This document shows positions 25,575 through 34,087 of a stretch of DNA of 64,000 nt, in pieces; within the stretch, counting starts at the first letter, position 1, and each line of letters starts with the position of its first letter. The stretch is from Cupriavidus pinatubonensis (GTDB taxonomy: Bacteria; Pseudomonadota; Gammaproteobacteria; Burkholderiales; Burkholderiaceae). The notes under the pieces were generated by a model. That model was given only the letters and a program-made list of their open reading frames with translations. It did no database searches and was not told where the DNA came from. Location of the stretch: contig NZ_CP080769.1 in the NCBI RefSeq assembly GCF_019602855.1, positions 186,001 through 250,000 of the forward strand, given 5' to 3'. The position numbers and the translations under genes were made by a program.

Positions 25575-27590
25575 ATGGTCCGCTGGTCGCTAAAATCCCG
25601 GGTAGTCGCCTCGACCGTCGTTGTGGTTCTTCTCCTCGCGGTCCTGCTGATACTGGTCGCACGTCATTACGTCTTCGCAAACCTAGAGGATTCCCTGCAG
25701 GCCCAGCAGGACGCACAGGTCAGACTGGTCGCTGAGCAACTCGACGACAAATTCGAAGTACGTACTGTCATCCTACGCCGGCTTGCCGAGCATCTTGCCC
25801 CGCTGTTGGACCGTGGCCCAGCGGAACTGAAACGAGTGGCTAAGCAGGCCGCTCCAGCTCCCGAGTTGTTCGATGGGGTATTTCTTGCTTGGCCGGATGG
25901 TAAGCGGTCATTCGATACCAGGACGATAGACCCGGACCCTGATGTCTCGCACCGACCGTACTTTCGGGACGCTCTGCGCGGCGCGTCTGTCGTCATTTCC
26001 GAACCGGTGATGAGCAAGGTAACTGGCGGGCCAGGCGTCGCCATGGCCGTACCAGTGCGCTCGATTGACGGACGCATACGGGCGGTTCTTGTCGGGAGCC
26101 TGGACCTGCGGCGCGAAGACTTCCTCTTGGCACTGTCGCGCAGCCGTATCGGCACAACTGGAACCTATTGCCTTGTCTCGTCAGGGCGGTCCCGTCGCTA
26201 CGTCGTGCACGTTGACCCGGAAAAAGTACTTCAGCCTGCAAGCTCCGAAGACGAGTCATGCGGAACCGATACCGCACGCTCCATATGGGAATTCGCTTGG
26301 CCAACGCGACCCATCATTGCGCGACACCGGCTTGAAACAGCAGGGTGGGAACTGGTTGCCGCACTTCCGGCAAGAGAAGCCTTCTCACCAATCACCCGTG
26401 CTAGGCTGAGGATCCTCACAGCCGTAGGCGCAGCGTTGGCTATTTCTGCCTTACTGATGTGGCGGGTAGCCAGACGTCTGTTGGCGCCATTGGAGAGCCT
26501 GGAACGTGTCGTGCAGGAAAGTGCGACGGACTTTTCGAAGTGTGCTTTGCTTCCGACCTCAAGACAAGACGAAATTGGCTCCTTAGCCAAGACGTTCTCG
26601 AGAGTTATGGGGCAGCTTGCCGAACGCACGAGTTTTCTGCTGGCTGCAAGGAAATTGGCAGAGGAACGGGAGGCACGTATTCATGCCATAGCCAATCACA
26701 TACCGGACCTGGTTGCCTACCTTGACTTGGACGAACGCTACGTGTTCGTCAACCACGCGTATGAACAGCGATTCGGGGTATCTGCCGATGAAATCATCGG
26801 ACTGACCCCCTTGCATCTGTGGGGCGCCGCCGTTTATGCAAAAGTGATAGGGCCTCCCCTGCGGCTCGCGCTGTCAGGCGAACTGGTTAAGTTTGAGGCT
26901 GAGCATCTCTACGAGAACCATCCTGTTTGCTTTGATGTCACTTTTCAACCCGCCTGGAGTGCGACGGCCGACAAGGTGGTTGGCGTGCATGTCTTTGCCC
27001 GAGATATCACCGCAGAGCGCCAGAAGATGCGTAGCCTTGAGCAGACGACCATGTCAGATTATTTTACCGGCCTGCTCAATCGGAAGGGCTTTGACCGGCG
27101 CCTGGAGTCAGCGATGGTACAAAGCGAGGAAGGCTCGAAGATAATGGCTTTGCTCCTTGTCGACATTGATAACTTCAAGCTTGTGAATGACACTTACGGT
27201 CACCCCGTTGGCGATAAGCTTCTGAACGTCGTCGCGACTCGCCTGAAGTCCTGTGCTGGCGAAACTTGCGCCGTTGCCCGGGTAGGCGGCGATGAGTTTG
27301 CTGTGATTTTGGAGGACGTCTTGACGTCGGATGAGGTGCTGCGCGTCGCCCAGGCAATCCTATCGGTGACCTGCGAGACCTTCATTCTCAATGGCCACCA
27401 GATTGCGTGCAGTACGAGCGTTGGCGCGGCGCTCAAAAAGCCCCGCGACAACAACACTCGAAATGAACTCCTACTGAAAGCCGATACCGCCCTTTACTCG
27501 GCAAAACGTTCCGGCAAAGCCAGGTTCATTGTCTTCGGCGAGTCGGAGACGATTGCTTCGGATTCCAACGACCACCCGAGAAGTGATTGA
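25575..27590 (+). CDS. Diguanylate cyclase: Cache, HAMP, PAS, GGDEF
   Basis: The 671-residue membrane protein has two transmembrane helices (about 10-30 and 280-300) around a periplasmic double-Cache sensor (PYFRDALRG, VPVRSIDGRIRAVLVGSLDL). A HAMP linker follows (LLAPLESLERVV, DEIGSLAKTFSRVMGQL), then a PAS domain (about 372-490; IPDLVAYLDLDERYVFVNHAY). The GGDEF domain (about 500-655) includes TGLLNRKGFDRRL, LLVDIDNFKLVND and an intact RVGGDEF at about 571. It should make c-di-GMP from GTP. No RxxD inhibitory site precedes GGDEF, so product inhibition is unlikely. The signal is sensed outside the inner membrane. A tiny Cys-containing ORF follows after 12 bases. Confidence 0.92.
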   Translation: MVRWSLKSRVVASTVVVVLLLAVLLILVARHYVFANLEDSLQAQQDAQVRLVAEQLDDKFEVRTVILRRLAEHLAPLLDRGPAELKRVAKQAAPAPELFDGVFLAWPDGKRSFDTRTIDPDPDVSHRPYFRDALRGASVVISEPVMSKVTGGPGVAMAVPVRSIDGRIRAVLVGSLDLRREDFLLALSRSRIGTTGTYCLVSSGRSRRYVVHVDPEKVLQPASSEDESCGTDTARSIWEFAWPTRPIIARHRLETAGWELVAALPAREAFSPITRARLRILTAVGAALAISALLMWRVARRLLAPLESLERVVQESATDFSKCALLPTSRQDEIGSLAKTFSRVMGQLAERTSFLLAARKLAEEREARIHAIANHIPDLVAYLDLDERYVFVNHAYEQRFGVSADEIIGLTPLHLWGAAVYAKVIGPPLRLALSGELVKFEAEHLYENHPVCFDVTFQPAWSATADKVVGVHVFARDITAERQKMRSLEQTTMSDYFTGLLNRKGFDRRLESAMVQSEEGSKIMALLLVDIDNFKLVNDTYGHPVGDKLLNVVATRLKSCAGETCAVARVGGDEFAVILEDVLTSDEVLRVAQAILSVTCETFILNGHQIACSTSVGAALKKPRDNNTRNELLLKADTALYSAKRSGKARFIVFGESETIASDSNDHPRSD

Positions 27591-27602
27591 CATTGGCCTC
27601 CA

Positions 27603-27887
27603 ATGCTGAGAGGTGTTCGAGCGGACCTTAACTACCCCATGCTGTGCACAAATTGCGGAAAGGCAGAGATGTCTGCAGTCGTTCTTGAAATAGATTCTCT
27701 GTGCGACGAGCGAACTGCCGTGCTGAGGGTCCAGAGATGCTTTGCATGCGACGAAGGGCTCATCGAAGAAGATGCGTTGCGCTCTGTCCTGGGACTACTA
27801 AGCGAGGCCAGTGGGAAGGACGAATCGAGGCAACAGACTTTCACGGCGGCCCCAAGCGCCGCAAATGATGCGCGCGGCGATTTCTGA
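27603..27887 (+). CDS. Small two-CxxC putative zinc-binding protein
   Basis: The frame contains MLCTNCGKAEMSAVVLEIDSLCDERTAVLRVQRCFACDEGLIEEDAL: two CxxC pairs 40 residues apart with an acidic middle, as in YgiT-like zinc ribbons. It follows the diguanylate cyclase by 12 bases and may be co-transcribed. Starts at 27603 (94 residues) or 27639 (82 residues) are possible; neither has a clear Shine-Dalgarno. The C-terminal 25 residues look disordered. Confidence 0.5.
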   Translation: MLRGVRADLNYPMLCTNCGKAEMSAVVLEIDSLCDERTAVLRVQRCFACDEGLIEEDALRSVLGLLSEASGKDESRQQTFTAAPSAANDARGDF

Positions 27888-28001
27888 AGACAGGTGGTCG
27901 CCGAATTCGACGAGGTCACAATCCTTGCAAGCACGGACTGATCACGGTGGACCTCACCTCTTGCTGTCTTCCAGGCGAGCGCATGCAAAAATCAATCGGA
28001 C

Positions 28002-28037
28002 AAAAAAAACCGGATCGACGCGGGGGCTCGATCCGGT
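28002..28037 (-). terminator. Strong intrinsic terminator of the phaB-like gene
   Basis: On the minus strand ACCGGATCGA and TCGATCCGGT form a perfect 10-bp stem followed by eight T. It stands about 60 bases past the stop codon of the reductase gene. Confidence 0.9.
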
Positions 28038-28098
28038 CCTGCGCAGCGGCGCACAACTAATGCAGCACGACCGCCGCGGGCCACGAATTGAATCATAT

Positions 28099-28833
28099 TT
28101 AAACCTGATATAAGAGTATAGAATTACACTTGTTGACGAAAGCGGCGTCCTCCGAGCACAGGTATGCGATCAGCGCGGCCACCTCTTCTGGCTTGCCAAC
28201 ACGGCCTACCGGGATCTGCGGAATGATTTTGGTATCGAGGATCTCCTGAGACACGGCCGCCACCATCTTGGTGGCAATGAAACCCGGCGATACCGTGTTC
28301 ACGGTGACACCACTCTTGGCCACCTCCAGTGCCAGTGATTTCGTGAAACCGTGCATGCCGGCCGTGGCCGCCGCGTAGTTCGCTTGGCCGAAGCCACCCT
28401 TGGAGCCAATGATGGAGGACACATTGACGATGTGGCCCCAGCCGCGTTTGACCATGTCGTCGCACACCGGCTTCGTCATATTGAACACGGAGTCAAGATT
28501 GGTTCGCATGACCGCATCCCAGTTGACCTTGTCCAGCTTCTTGAAGCTCGCATCGCGCGTAATGCCAGCGTTGTTGATCAAAATGTCGAGGGGCCCAAGC
28601 TCTTCCCGGATTGCGGCTACACAGCGCTGACACGAATCGTAGTCGGCGACGTCTACAGGGTACGCGTGGAACTTACGCCCGTTTTCCTCCATGCTCGCCA
28701 ACCAGTTCTTGACACTGCTGTTGCCGGGGGAATGCGTTACCGCCACTTCATAACCCGCATCGTGAAGACGAACGCTGATGACTTCACCGATACCACCCAT
28801 CCCGCCCGTGACCACGGCGACTTTCTTGGTCAT
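28099..28833 (-). CDS. PhaB-like acetoacetyl-CoA reductase lacking the catalytic Lys
   Basis: Start at 28833 (MTKKVAVVTGGMGGIGEV) gives 244 residues, against 246 for R. eutropha PhaB. It is an SDR-fold protein: nucleotide loop TGGMGGIGE (9-17), NNAG (87-90), ITRDASF, VSS (139-140) and Tyr153. The SDR tetrad Lys expected four residues after Tyr (Y-x-x-x-K) is Thr157 (YAAATAG). Also the family tail (TGAxFxxNGG) is replaced after AAFV by NKCNSILLYQV, consistent with a 3' frameshift or junction. Intact PhaB reduces acetoacetyl-CoA with NADPH for polyhydroxybutyrate synthesis; both changes predict little or no activity. A phasin gene lies upstream in the same direction, and a strong terminator follows. 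Confidence 0.85.
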   Translation of the reverse strand: MTKKVAVVTGGMGGIGEVISVRLHDAGYEVAVTHSPGNSSVKNWLASMEENGRKFHAYPVDVADYDSCQRCVAAIREELGPLDILINNAGITRDASFKKLDKVNWDAVMRTNLDSVFNMTKPVCDDMVKRGWGHIVNVSSIIGSKGGFGQANYAAATAGMHGFTKSLALEVAKSGVTVNTVSPGFIATKMVAAVSQEILDTKIIPQIPVGRVGKPEEVAALIAYLCSEDAAFVNKCNSILLYQV

Positions 28834-28957
28834 GTCTCCAATCCTCAAAGCAATGGTAAAACGGTATGGATGACGAAGGACCCAGCAACAGACCAGGTCC
28901 CAACGTCTCGTAGAATTCGATTGGGTCCGCAATCTACCGGGCCACCAACCCTATGGC

Positions 28958-29518
28958 CTACTTTGCGGCTACGTGGGTCGGCTGCGCCTCGCGGCGCCGC
29001 ACGCCTTTTGAGGCGGCCTCCGCTGCCGTATTGAAGCTACCCTCGGCGACTTCCACGGCCTGCTTTGCCGTCGATTGCATCGACTCAAAGAGTATCGTGG
29101 TTGCCTTGAAGGCCTCCTGCCAGGCCCCCAGCGGCGACGTAGAACCTGAAGGCGCATTGCTCACCGCACCTTCGAAGAATTCCTGCAGTTGGCTCCTGCT
29201 TGCCGCGTATTGGGCTTCAGCGACCTTCGTGAACTCCTCGCGTGTGGCTGCAAGGATCTCCTGCAATTGACTCCGATACGACGAAGCGTTATCAGTGACT
29301 GGCTGAAGCCATTGCATTTGTAGTTCGGCGAGTTCTTGTGGGCTTTGAGCCGACAGGACTTTCAATACGCCTTCTCGAGTCAACGCCAAGTTCGTCTTCG
29401 TTGTTTGGAGATTGAGCGCGACCACTTTCTCGAAGCCATCGAAGGCGTGCTTCGCCAATCCGAGCATGGAGTCAAAACCAGCCGCTTGGACGTTCTTGCA
29501 TTGTTCCACTGTCCACAT
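28958..29518 (-). CDS. Phasin family protein (PHA granule-associated)
   Basis: The 186-residue helical protein starts at an ATG after AGGAGACGCAAG. It contains the phasin pattern: GLAKHAFDGFEKVVALNLQTTKTNLALTREGVLKVLSAQSPQEL (about 18-62), SYRSQLQEILAATREEFTKVAEAQ and ESMQSTAKQAVEVAEGSFNTAAEAA. Phasins coat polyhydroxyalkanoate granules and control their number and size. It precedes the PhaB-like gene by about 125 bases with the same orientation, so both may share a promoter. This copy is of usual length and looks intact, unlike its neighbour. Confidence 0.88.
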   Translation of the reverse strand: MWTVEQCKNVQAAGFDSMLGLAKHAFDGFEKVVALNLQTTKTNLALTREGVLKVLSAQSPQELAELQMQWLQPVTDNASSYRSQLQEILAATREEFTKVAEAQYAASRSQLQEFFEGAVSNAPSGSTSPLGAWQEAFKATTILFESMQSTAKQAVEVAEGSFNTAAEAASKGVRRREAQPTHVAAK

Positions 29519-29699
29519 CTTGCGTCTCCTGGATGCGGTCTGCCTTTGCGCTACTCGATGACAGACCGTTATGGGTAACTTGAGTCAATCTTCAATTGCG
29601 GCGTATCGCGCTTGCAGCGTACGCCGGCATGGATAGGAAACGTCGGAACCTGCACCTTTCGCGGGCCCGCGACGTTCGGTGTGGGACAAAGAGATAGGC

Positions 29700-29930
29700 T
29701 TATTGCCAGGCTTGACTAGCTTGGCCGGCCGTAGCTGGAACACGGCCCAGTGCCCTGAGGAAGGCATAGCCTTGGGTTGTGACGTGGGGACGGCTATGGT
29801 CCGGCCCGAGCCGCTCCAGCGTGATGAGCTCGCGCGCAGGCAACGCCTCTATGTCCGCTCGGTCCAGCTCCATGGGGCTCGGGTTGCCATTTAGCAATAC
29901 CAACGTGGCAAATTCGTGGTGGCTCAGCAC
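29700..29930 (-). CDS. Small conserved hypothetical protein (family C, copy 2)
   Basis: A GTG start at 29930 follows GGGAG by about seven bases. The 76-residue product aligns with 18911-19111 along its length (MLS-HE-A-L-LL, then LIT-LE, TxQGYxFLRAL), with a longer C-terminus. Both copies lie within a few kb of family members A, B and D. Function is unknown. Confidence 0.66.
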   Translation of the reverse strand: MLSHHEFATLVLLNGNPSPMELDRADIEALPARELITLERLGPDHSRPHVTTQGYAFLRALGRVPATAGQASQAWQ

Positions 29931-29962
29931 AGTCGTCTCCCAAGCTATAGGTCTAATAGTGC

Positions 29963-29986
29963 TACGGGACTACGGGACTACGGGAC
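29963..29986. repeat. Tandem repeat, TACGGGAC three times
   Basis: Three exact copies of the 8-mer TACGGGAC lie at 29963-29986, about 30 bases upstream of the family C copy 2 start. They overlap where its promoter should be, so copy number could alter spacing. Confidence 0.6.
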
Positions 29987-30226
29987 TTCACTACCGCCCG
30001 AATGGTTGGCCAAGCTTGGATAAAGCGGCCACTTTACTCTCGGACGCAAGGTCTGGCTGGCAAGCGTGTCTTGGTAACGTGCGCTTGGAAAGAGCATCAT
30101 AGTGCCTCGCAGCCGCGATCGAAAGCCTTTTCTGTGGCAATTCGGAGTCTCGATTGTCTATTCGCAGGATGCGACCCAATTGCCTTTCCCGACGTGATGC
30201 ATCTCAAATGTTCTGATCAAACAGTG

Positions 30227-30240
30227 ACCGACCGGTCGGT
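30227..30240. promoter_or_regulatory. Perfect 14-bp palindrome, TetR-operator-like
   Basis: ACCGACCGGTCGGT is a perfect palindrome in an otherwise gene-free spacer, about 225 bp before the family A gene and 300 bp before the family C gene. Such sites often bind TetR-family repressors; none is encoded nearby. Confidence 0.4.
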
Positions 30241-30464
30241 ATTGCTAACAAGTTAAGCTTGCACGCCGCTGCATCGAACTTGCTGACCATTGGGTCGGAT
30301 TGAGACGCCGGCTCCGCCTTGTCACACTGTAGCTGGGACGGTAAAGTTCCAAAGCGCAACGATGACAAGGCGAGGTTCGGCACTATTGTGATCCATGAAC
30401 TTTTCCAGGCGCGGCAGCGCGGCAGTCTCCGCCAATGGGATGACGATGCAGACGAGGTTCGCCG

Positions 30465-30839
30465 ATGACATTTTTCGTCGCTCACAATCGAGCTTCCGCG
30501 GTCGAACACATCAACTTGCGCAAAGGGGACACGGTCGACCTTGACTACGAAACAGCCTGGCAAGACGCTATCGAACTCGGCCGGCTTGGTGAGGAATGTG
30601 GCGTTTCGGTGCAGTTCCGGACCATCGAACATATCGTCGTACGTTCGCCCGAAGCATTAATTCGCGGCCTTAGGGCCACCAAATCCACGTTTCGTCAGCG
30701 CTATCTCTACTGCTTGTTCGACCTGATGGAGCTATCCGAATCGTGCCTCGATGAGCTTGAGGCCCGGGCCGTACAACACGGGGACTACCTGATGGCGGCG
30801 CACCTGCTAACGGAGACGACGCTCACGTGGGAGTATTAA
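30465..30839 (+). CDS. Conserved 124-residue hypothetical protein (family A, copy 2)
   Basis: The product MTFFVAHNRASAVEHINLRK... has the same length as 10958-11332 and shares DLDYETAWQDAIELGRLGEE, VRSPEALIRGL, STFRQRYLYCLFDL and GDYLMAAHL. The N-terminal 25 residues differ between copies. It is soluble and acidic with no known motif. The stretch upstream (30241-30464) has no gene. Confidence 0.72.
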   Translation: MTFFVAHNRASAVEHINLRKGDTVDLDYETAWQDAIELGRLGEECGVSVQFRTIEHIVVRSPEALIRGLRATKSTFRQRYLYCLFDLMELSESCLDELEARAVQHGDYLMAAHLLTETTLTWEY

Positions 30840-30919
30840 CGGTGGATTTACCCGGATGTCCCGAGACACGATCATGCCCCTGGAGTCATTGCGCGACGCC
30901 TTGCGGAAATGACTGGTGC

Positions 30920-31195
30920 TTATTGGCGGCCTGCTGGCTCTACCCATTGCCGTCCGCCTTTAGTCACGACGCGTGGCAGTGTGCCCGCTTGAATCTGCGA
31001 TCGGACCGTCGCCAACAATTCAGCCGTGTCGGGCATGCCTCTTCTAAGTTGGTCCAAGGCATCGGCTGTAATGACGTAGCGTCCTCCACAAGTGGCGCAA
31101 CGATAGCGATAGCTGCCGCGATCCTGCTGGTCACGCCAGCGGCGTGAGGTTGGGGCTCCGCATAGAATACAGTCCGCTGCTTCAGTAGAGGGCAT
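30920..31195 (-). CDS. Small zinc-ribbon protein, second gene of operon
   Basis: Starting at 31195 (MPSTEAADCILCGAPTSRRW), the 91-residue protein has CxxC (ILCG) and a second CxxC (YRYRCATCGGRYVITADALDQLR), i.e. one zinc ribbon, then a helical C-terminus. It follows the 464-residue zinc-ribbon gene by 45 bases, same strand. The frame extends far upstream, but that part overlaps the other gene and is not credible. Both products may act together; function unknown. Confidence 0.6.
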   Translation of the reverse strand: MPSTEAADCILCGAPTSRRWRDQQDRGSYRYRCATCGGRYVITADALDQLRRGMPDTAELLATVRSQIQAGTLPRVVTKGGRQWVEPAGRQ

Positions 31196-31239
31196 GGATC
31201 TATTCACTCGTCGACAGGCAACTTGACCTCGCCTTACGA

Positions 31240-32634
31240 TCAGAGAAGATCTTCCAGCCGGTCTTGCTGCCAGCGGATATCTTCCGGGCTGAGAACAACA
31301 TAGCCGAGGGATTTCAGCAACTTCACGGCCTCCAATTCGGCATCCAGGTACACCGGCCGTTCCGGTCGGTGAGCGCGCGGTGCGATCACCAGTTGCGAGC
31401 CGCTGGCATACACGTGGGGCACCTCCTGCACTGAAGGGCGTCGGCCAGAGAGAATACGGCAATGGGCAAGATTTGACTTCCAGCTGATATCCACGGCTGC
31501 GCTGGAGCTTCCTGTGCAAAGCCGCAAGCGCTTCAGCGCTTTCAGCCAGTTGACGAAGCCGTCGCGATCCGATGGCTGGTAACCCTTTAGGACGTACCCG
31601 AGATCATCCTGCGCGATGGCGACGCCGCCTTCCCGGTCGTCGTCCAGCACAGAGATATCAAGCGCCGCGCGCTGGCATCCCTCTTGTTCGTAGATCGAGC
31701 ATTCGCAGTCCAGCGCGCCTTCCTGCAGCAACTCGCACAAGAGAGACCAGACTCTCGGATTCTTGGCGACCCTGCCTTCAAGTGTCGGATCGACCTGGGC
31801 CAGAAGCTCAGGCAACGAGAGATTCGCGTTCGACTGGACAATCAGTGCAAAAGCCCTTGCATTCTCTGACGGAATATCACTACGCGCGAGCCTCTGCGTG
31901 GAGGCTTCCTTGAGTTCGTGGATTTCCGCGACGGTCTCCACGGCGTGCCGCCAGGCATAGGCCGCGAGGTTTTCTGACAGCTTTCGTGCGGGCCTGGCCA
32001 ACTGTACCGCGAGCGTCTGAACAACACTTCTGCAAACGGTGCAGCCGCATTCCAGCCGGCCAGCATGTAGGAATCCTGCGTACAGCCGTTCCTGATGACC
32101 GCAATGGCGACATTCGATAGAAAACCCGCCCTGTCGCGCCGGTCGCTGCGTGGCGAGCAAGCCATCGACCTGATAGTGTGCCTGTCCGTCGCAGCACGGG
32201 CACATCCATTGCAACTTGTGTGCACCATCACGAGGTGCGACCGCCCGGTCAAATTGCCGTTCTATCGCACTGCGTGGAATACCCTCGGACCGCCCGACCA
32301 CATCTGCAGCATAGCGCCAATAGCAGTACGAATGCGCCGCGGCGGCTGTTTTGGTATCCAGGCGTTGAAGGTCGGGGAGCAGATAGACACTGCGGCGGAT
32401 CTCGTCCGCCAATGCATCGATCAGCGCTGCACCGCCTGGCATCCGCGCCTCAAGCGCAGTGCGGCTTTGTGCGAGGAAATCAGGAACGTAAGCCCGGCGG
32501 ATCAGGTCCTCGTTCTCGAGCCAGAACCAATGGCCCGGGAGGGCTTCCAGCGCATCGACCCCCGCCCTGACTTCCGACATGCCCGGGCAGGCGAGAAACG
32601 TGAAAGGCTTACTGAACAGGAAAGCATCTGCCAT
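31240..32634 (-). CDS. Large zinc-ribbon-containing protein, unknown function
   Basis: The 464-residue protein contains a Cys cluster at about residues 168-215: MCPCCDGQAHYQ, ECRHCGHQERLYAGFLHAGRLECGCTVC. This is a pair of ribbons on CxxC motifs. The N-terminal third holds Trp/Arg-rich helical sequence (ALPGHWFWLENEDLIRRAY) and the C-terminal part ends EAVKLLKSLGYVVLSPEDIRWQQDRLEDLL. I find no nuclease, helicase or transposition motif; it is not an obvious TniQ/TnsD. It leads a two-gene unit with the small ribbon protein. A scar of its 3' end lies at 17236-17305. Start at 32634 (MADAFLFSKPF) is the first ATG. Confidence 0.62.
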   Translation of the reverse strand: MADAFLFSKPFTFLACPGMSEVRAGVDALEALPGHWFWLENEDLIRRAYVPDFLAQSRTALEARMPGGAALIDALADEIRRSVYLLPDLQRLDTKTAAAAHSYCYWRYAADVVGRSEGIPRSAIERQFDRAVAPRDGAHKLQWMCPCCDGQAHYQVDGLLATQRPARQGGFSIECRHCGHQERLYAGFLHAGRLECGCTVCRSVVQTLAVQLARPARKLSENLAAYAWRHAVETVAEIHELKEASTQRLARSDIPSENARAFALIVQSNANLSLPELLAQVDPTLEGRVAKNPRVWSLLCELLQEGALDCECSIYEQEGCQRAALDISVLDDDREGGVAIAQDDLGYVLKGYQPSDRDGFVNWLKALKRLRLCTGSSSAAVDISWKSNLAHCRILSGRRPSVQEVPHVYASGSQLVIAPRAHRPERPVYLDAELEAVKLLKSLGYVVLSPEDIRWQQDRLEDLL

Positions 32635-33247
32635 GGATAGATAGTCGCCGGATTATCAAGCCCACGGCAACCGCCGTGTACGATAGTCTCACCCCATGAC
32701 CGCACCAATTCCCATTGCGGGAACCGTCGATGCACGGCACTCCGCTTGTGGAACTTTCCCATTCTTCTTTTTGTTATACCGCGTGCAATTTGTAACTGCC
32801 GCATCGAAAGCATAGGCGACGTTGGCGTATCCCGGCAATGTCGTCGGAAAAGATTTCATATGGTGCCACGCGATGTTTGCGACCAATGCACCAGGTTTGT
32901 GCGGGCGCGTGACCGGTTGCCGGTATGCCGATCATGCGCGCAAATATGTCGGCAATTGCCTAACTCGGTCGCCTCAGCATCCGACCAGCCTCATGCTGTC
33001 AGTCCGCGGCAGACATGAGGTCTTGAGTCATGTTGAACAGCATAAAGTCAGCCGCTAAGATTTCTATGCGTCGACAAGCTCTCACCAGCGGGCCTCGCTA
33101 CGCCGTGCATGGGTTCACATGCCTATGCTGGATGCGACAACTGGATACCGAAATCCATAGGAACCGTCATTGGCGCTGGTTCACGACACTCTGCGGAACA
33201 GCGCAGAATGCGCGATACTCGCGATTGGCATCGAAGACTGAACTATC
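32635..33247. other. 613 bp without a recognised gene
   Basis: This region separates the divergent zinc-ribbon operon and family B gene. Plus frames (32746-33058) are open but unconvincing. Bases 32680-32715 resemble sequence beside the zinc-ribbon remnant at about 17310-17345. Confidence 0.35.
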
Positions 33248-33571
33248 GTGTCGATAAAATCCATCGTCTCTGTCGCTGCCCAAGCACAGGTCACGCTCGA
33301 ACGTTGGCGTGTCCGCGAGACAGCGGGCGGTGAACGCTATTTTGTCGGATTCTGTGTTGAAACGCGGGCCGGCCGTGTAAGCACGGCCATACGAACTTTT
33401 GACGCCACCACCGGGGTCGGCACAACCTCGAGCGGCCGGCGATACTTGCTCTCGGGTTGGCCATGCTTCGATGCTGATGCGGAGCGTATTTGGGACCGTT
33501 TGGCAGAACTGCATGCCATCACTGAAATCAAGGATGTCAGTGTGGAGTACATGCTTGCCCTACCAAAATGA
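33248..33571 (+). CDS. Conserved 107-residue hypothetical protein (family B, copy 2)
   Basis: A GTG start at 33248 gives MSIKSIVSVAAQAQVTLERWRVRETAGG. It is the same length as 17422-17745 and shares VTLERWR-RET, RYFVGFC, TGVGTTSSGRRYLLSG, PCFDADAERIW and KDVSVEYM. A short beta-rich soluble protein is likely. Function unknown. Confidence 0.7.
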   Translation: MSIKSIVSVAAQAQVTLERWRVRETAGGERYFVGFCVETRAGRVSTAIRTFDATTGVGTTSSGRRYLLSGWPCFDADAERIWDRLAELHAITEIKDVSVEYMLALPK

Positions 33572-33798
33572 TGACAGTCACATGAAACGGCGCGCGTACC
33601 GTACCGTTAGCCATGTTGGGTACAGCAGCACCGTACGTTACTCAGCTAATTCCAGTTTTCAACCATTCGATTTAAAGTTGGCGCATCGAATCGATAGAGA
33701 ATGGCAATAGCCACGGTTGACCGATCCAATTGTATGGGGTGGATGGTGGTCTCTCATGACCATGGGGGGCGAAGCAATTTGGATCTTTACCGAGTGAT

Positions 33799-34047
33799 AT
33801 GGGCTACTTGGATAATCTGGCATTCGATTCGCGCTTGCAGTACTTGGCGCGCCGGTTCGGTATCGAATCCCCGCTCGAGGTCAGTTCGATTGAGTGGAAG
33901 GGGCATTCGTTTTATCACGTCAGCGGCGTGGACCAAAACGGGCAACGTGTCCTTATCGAAGTGTTCAGGATTGGCGCCCTCCGGAAATTGGAGCCGGTGT
34001 TGGTGTTCGAGTATCCGCCACCCATTCGTGATCTCTACCCCAATTAG
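33799..34047 (+). CDS. Conserved hypothetical protein (family D, copy 2)
   Basis: The 82-residue product is paralogous to 19394-19699: IEWKGHSFYHVSGVDQNGQRVLIEVFRIG and YPPPIRDLYPN-stop. It ends where the longer paralogue continues for 20 residues. It lies 230 bases after family B copy 2, in the same direction. Confidence 0.68.
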   Translation: MGYLDNLAFDSRLQYLARRFGIESPLEVSSIEWKGHSFYHVSGVDQNGQRVLIEVFRIGALRKLEPVLVFEYPPPIRDLYPN

Positions 34048-34087
34048 AGCCAGCGCAGACCTATAGTCATCATGCGCATGGAGTTCG

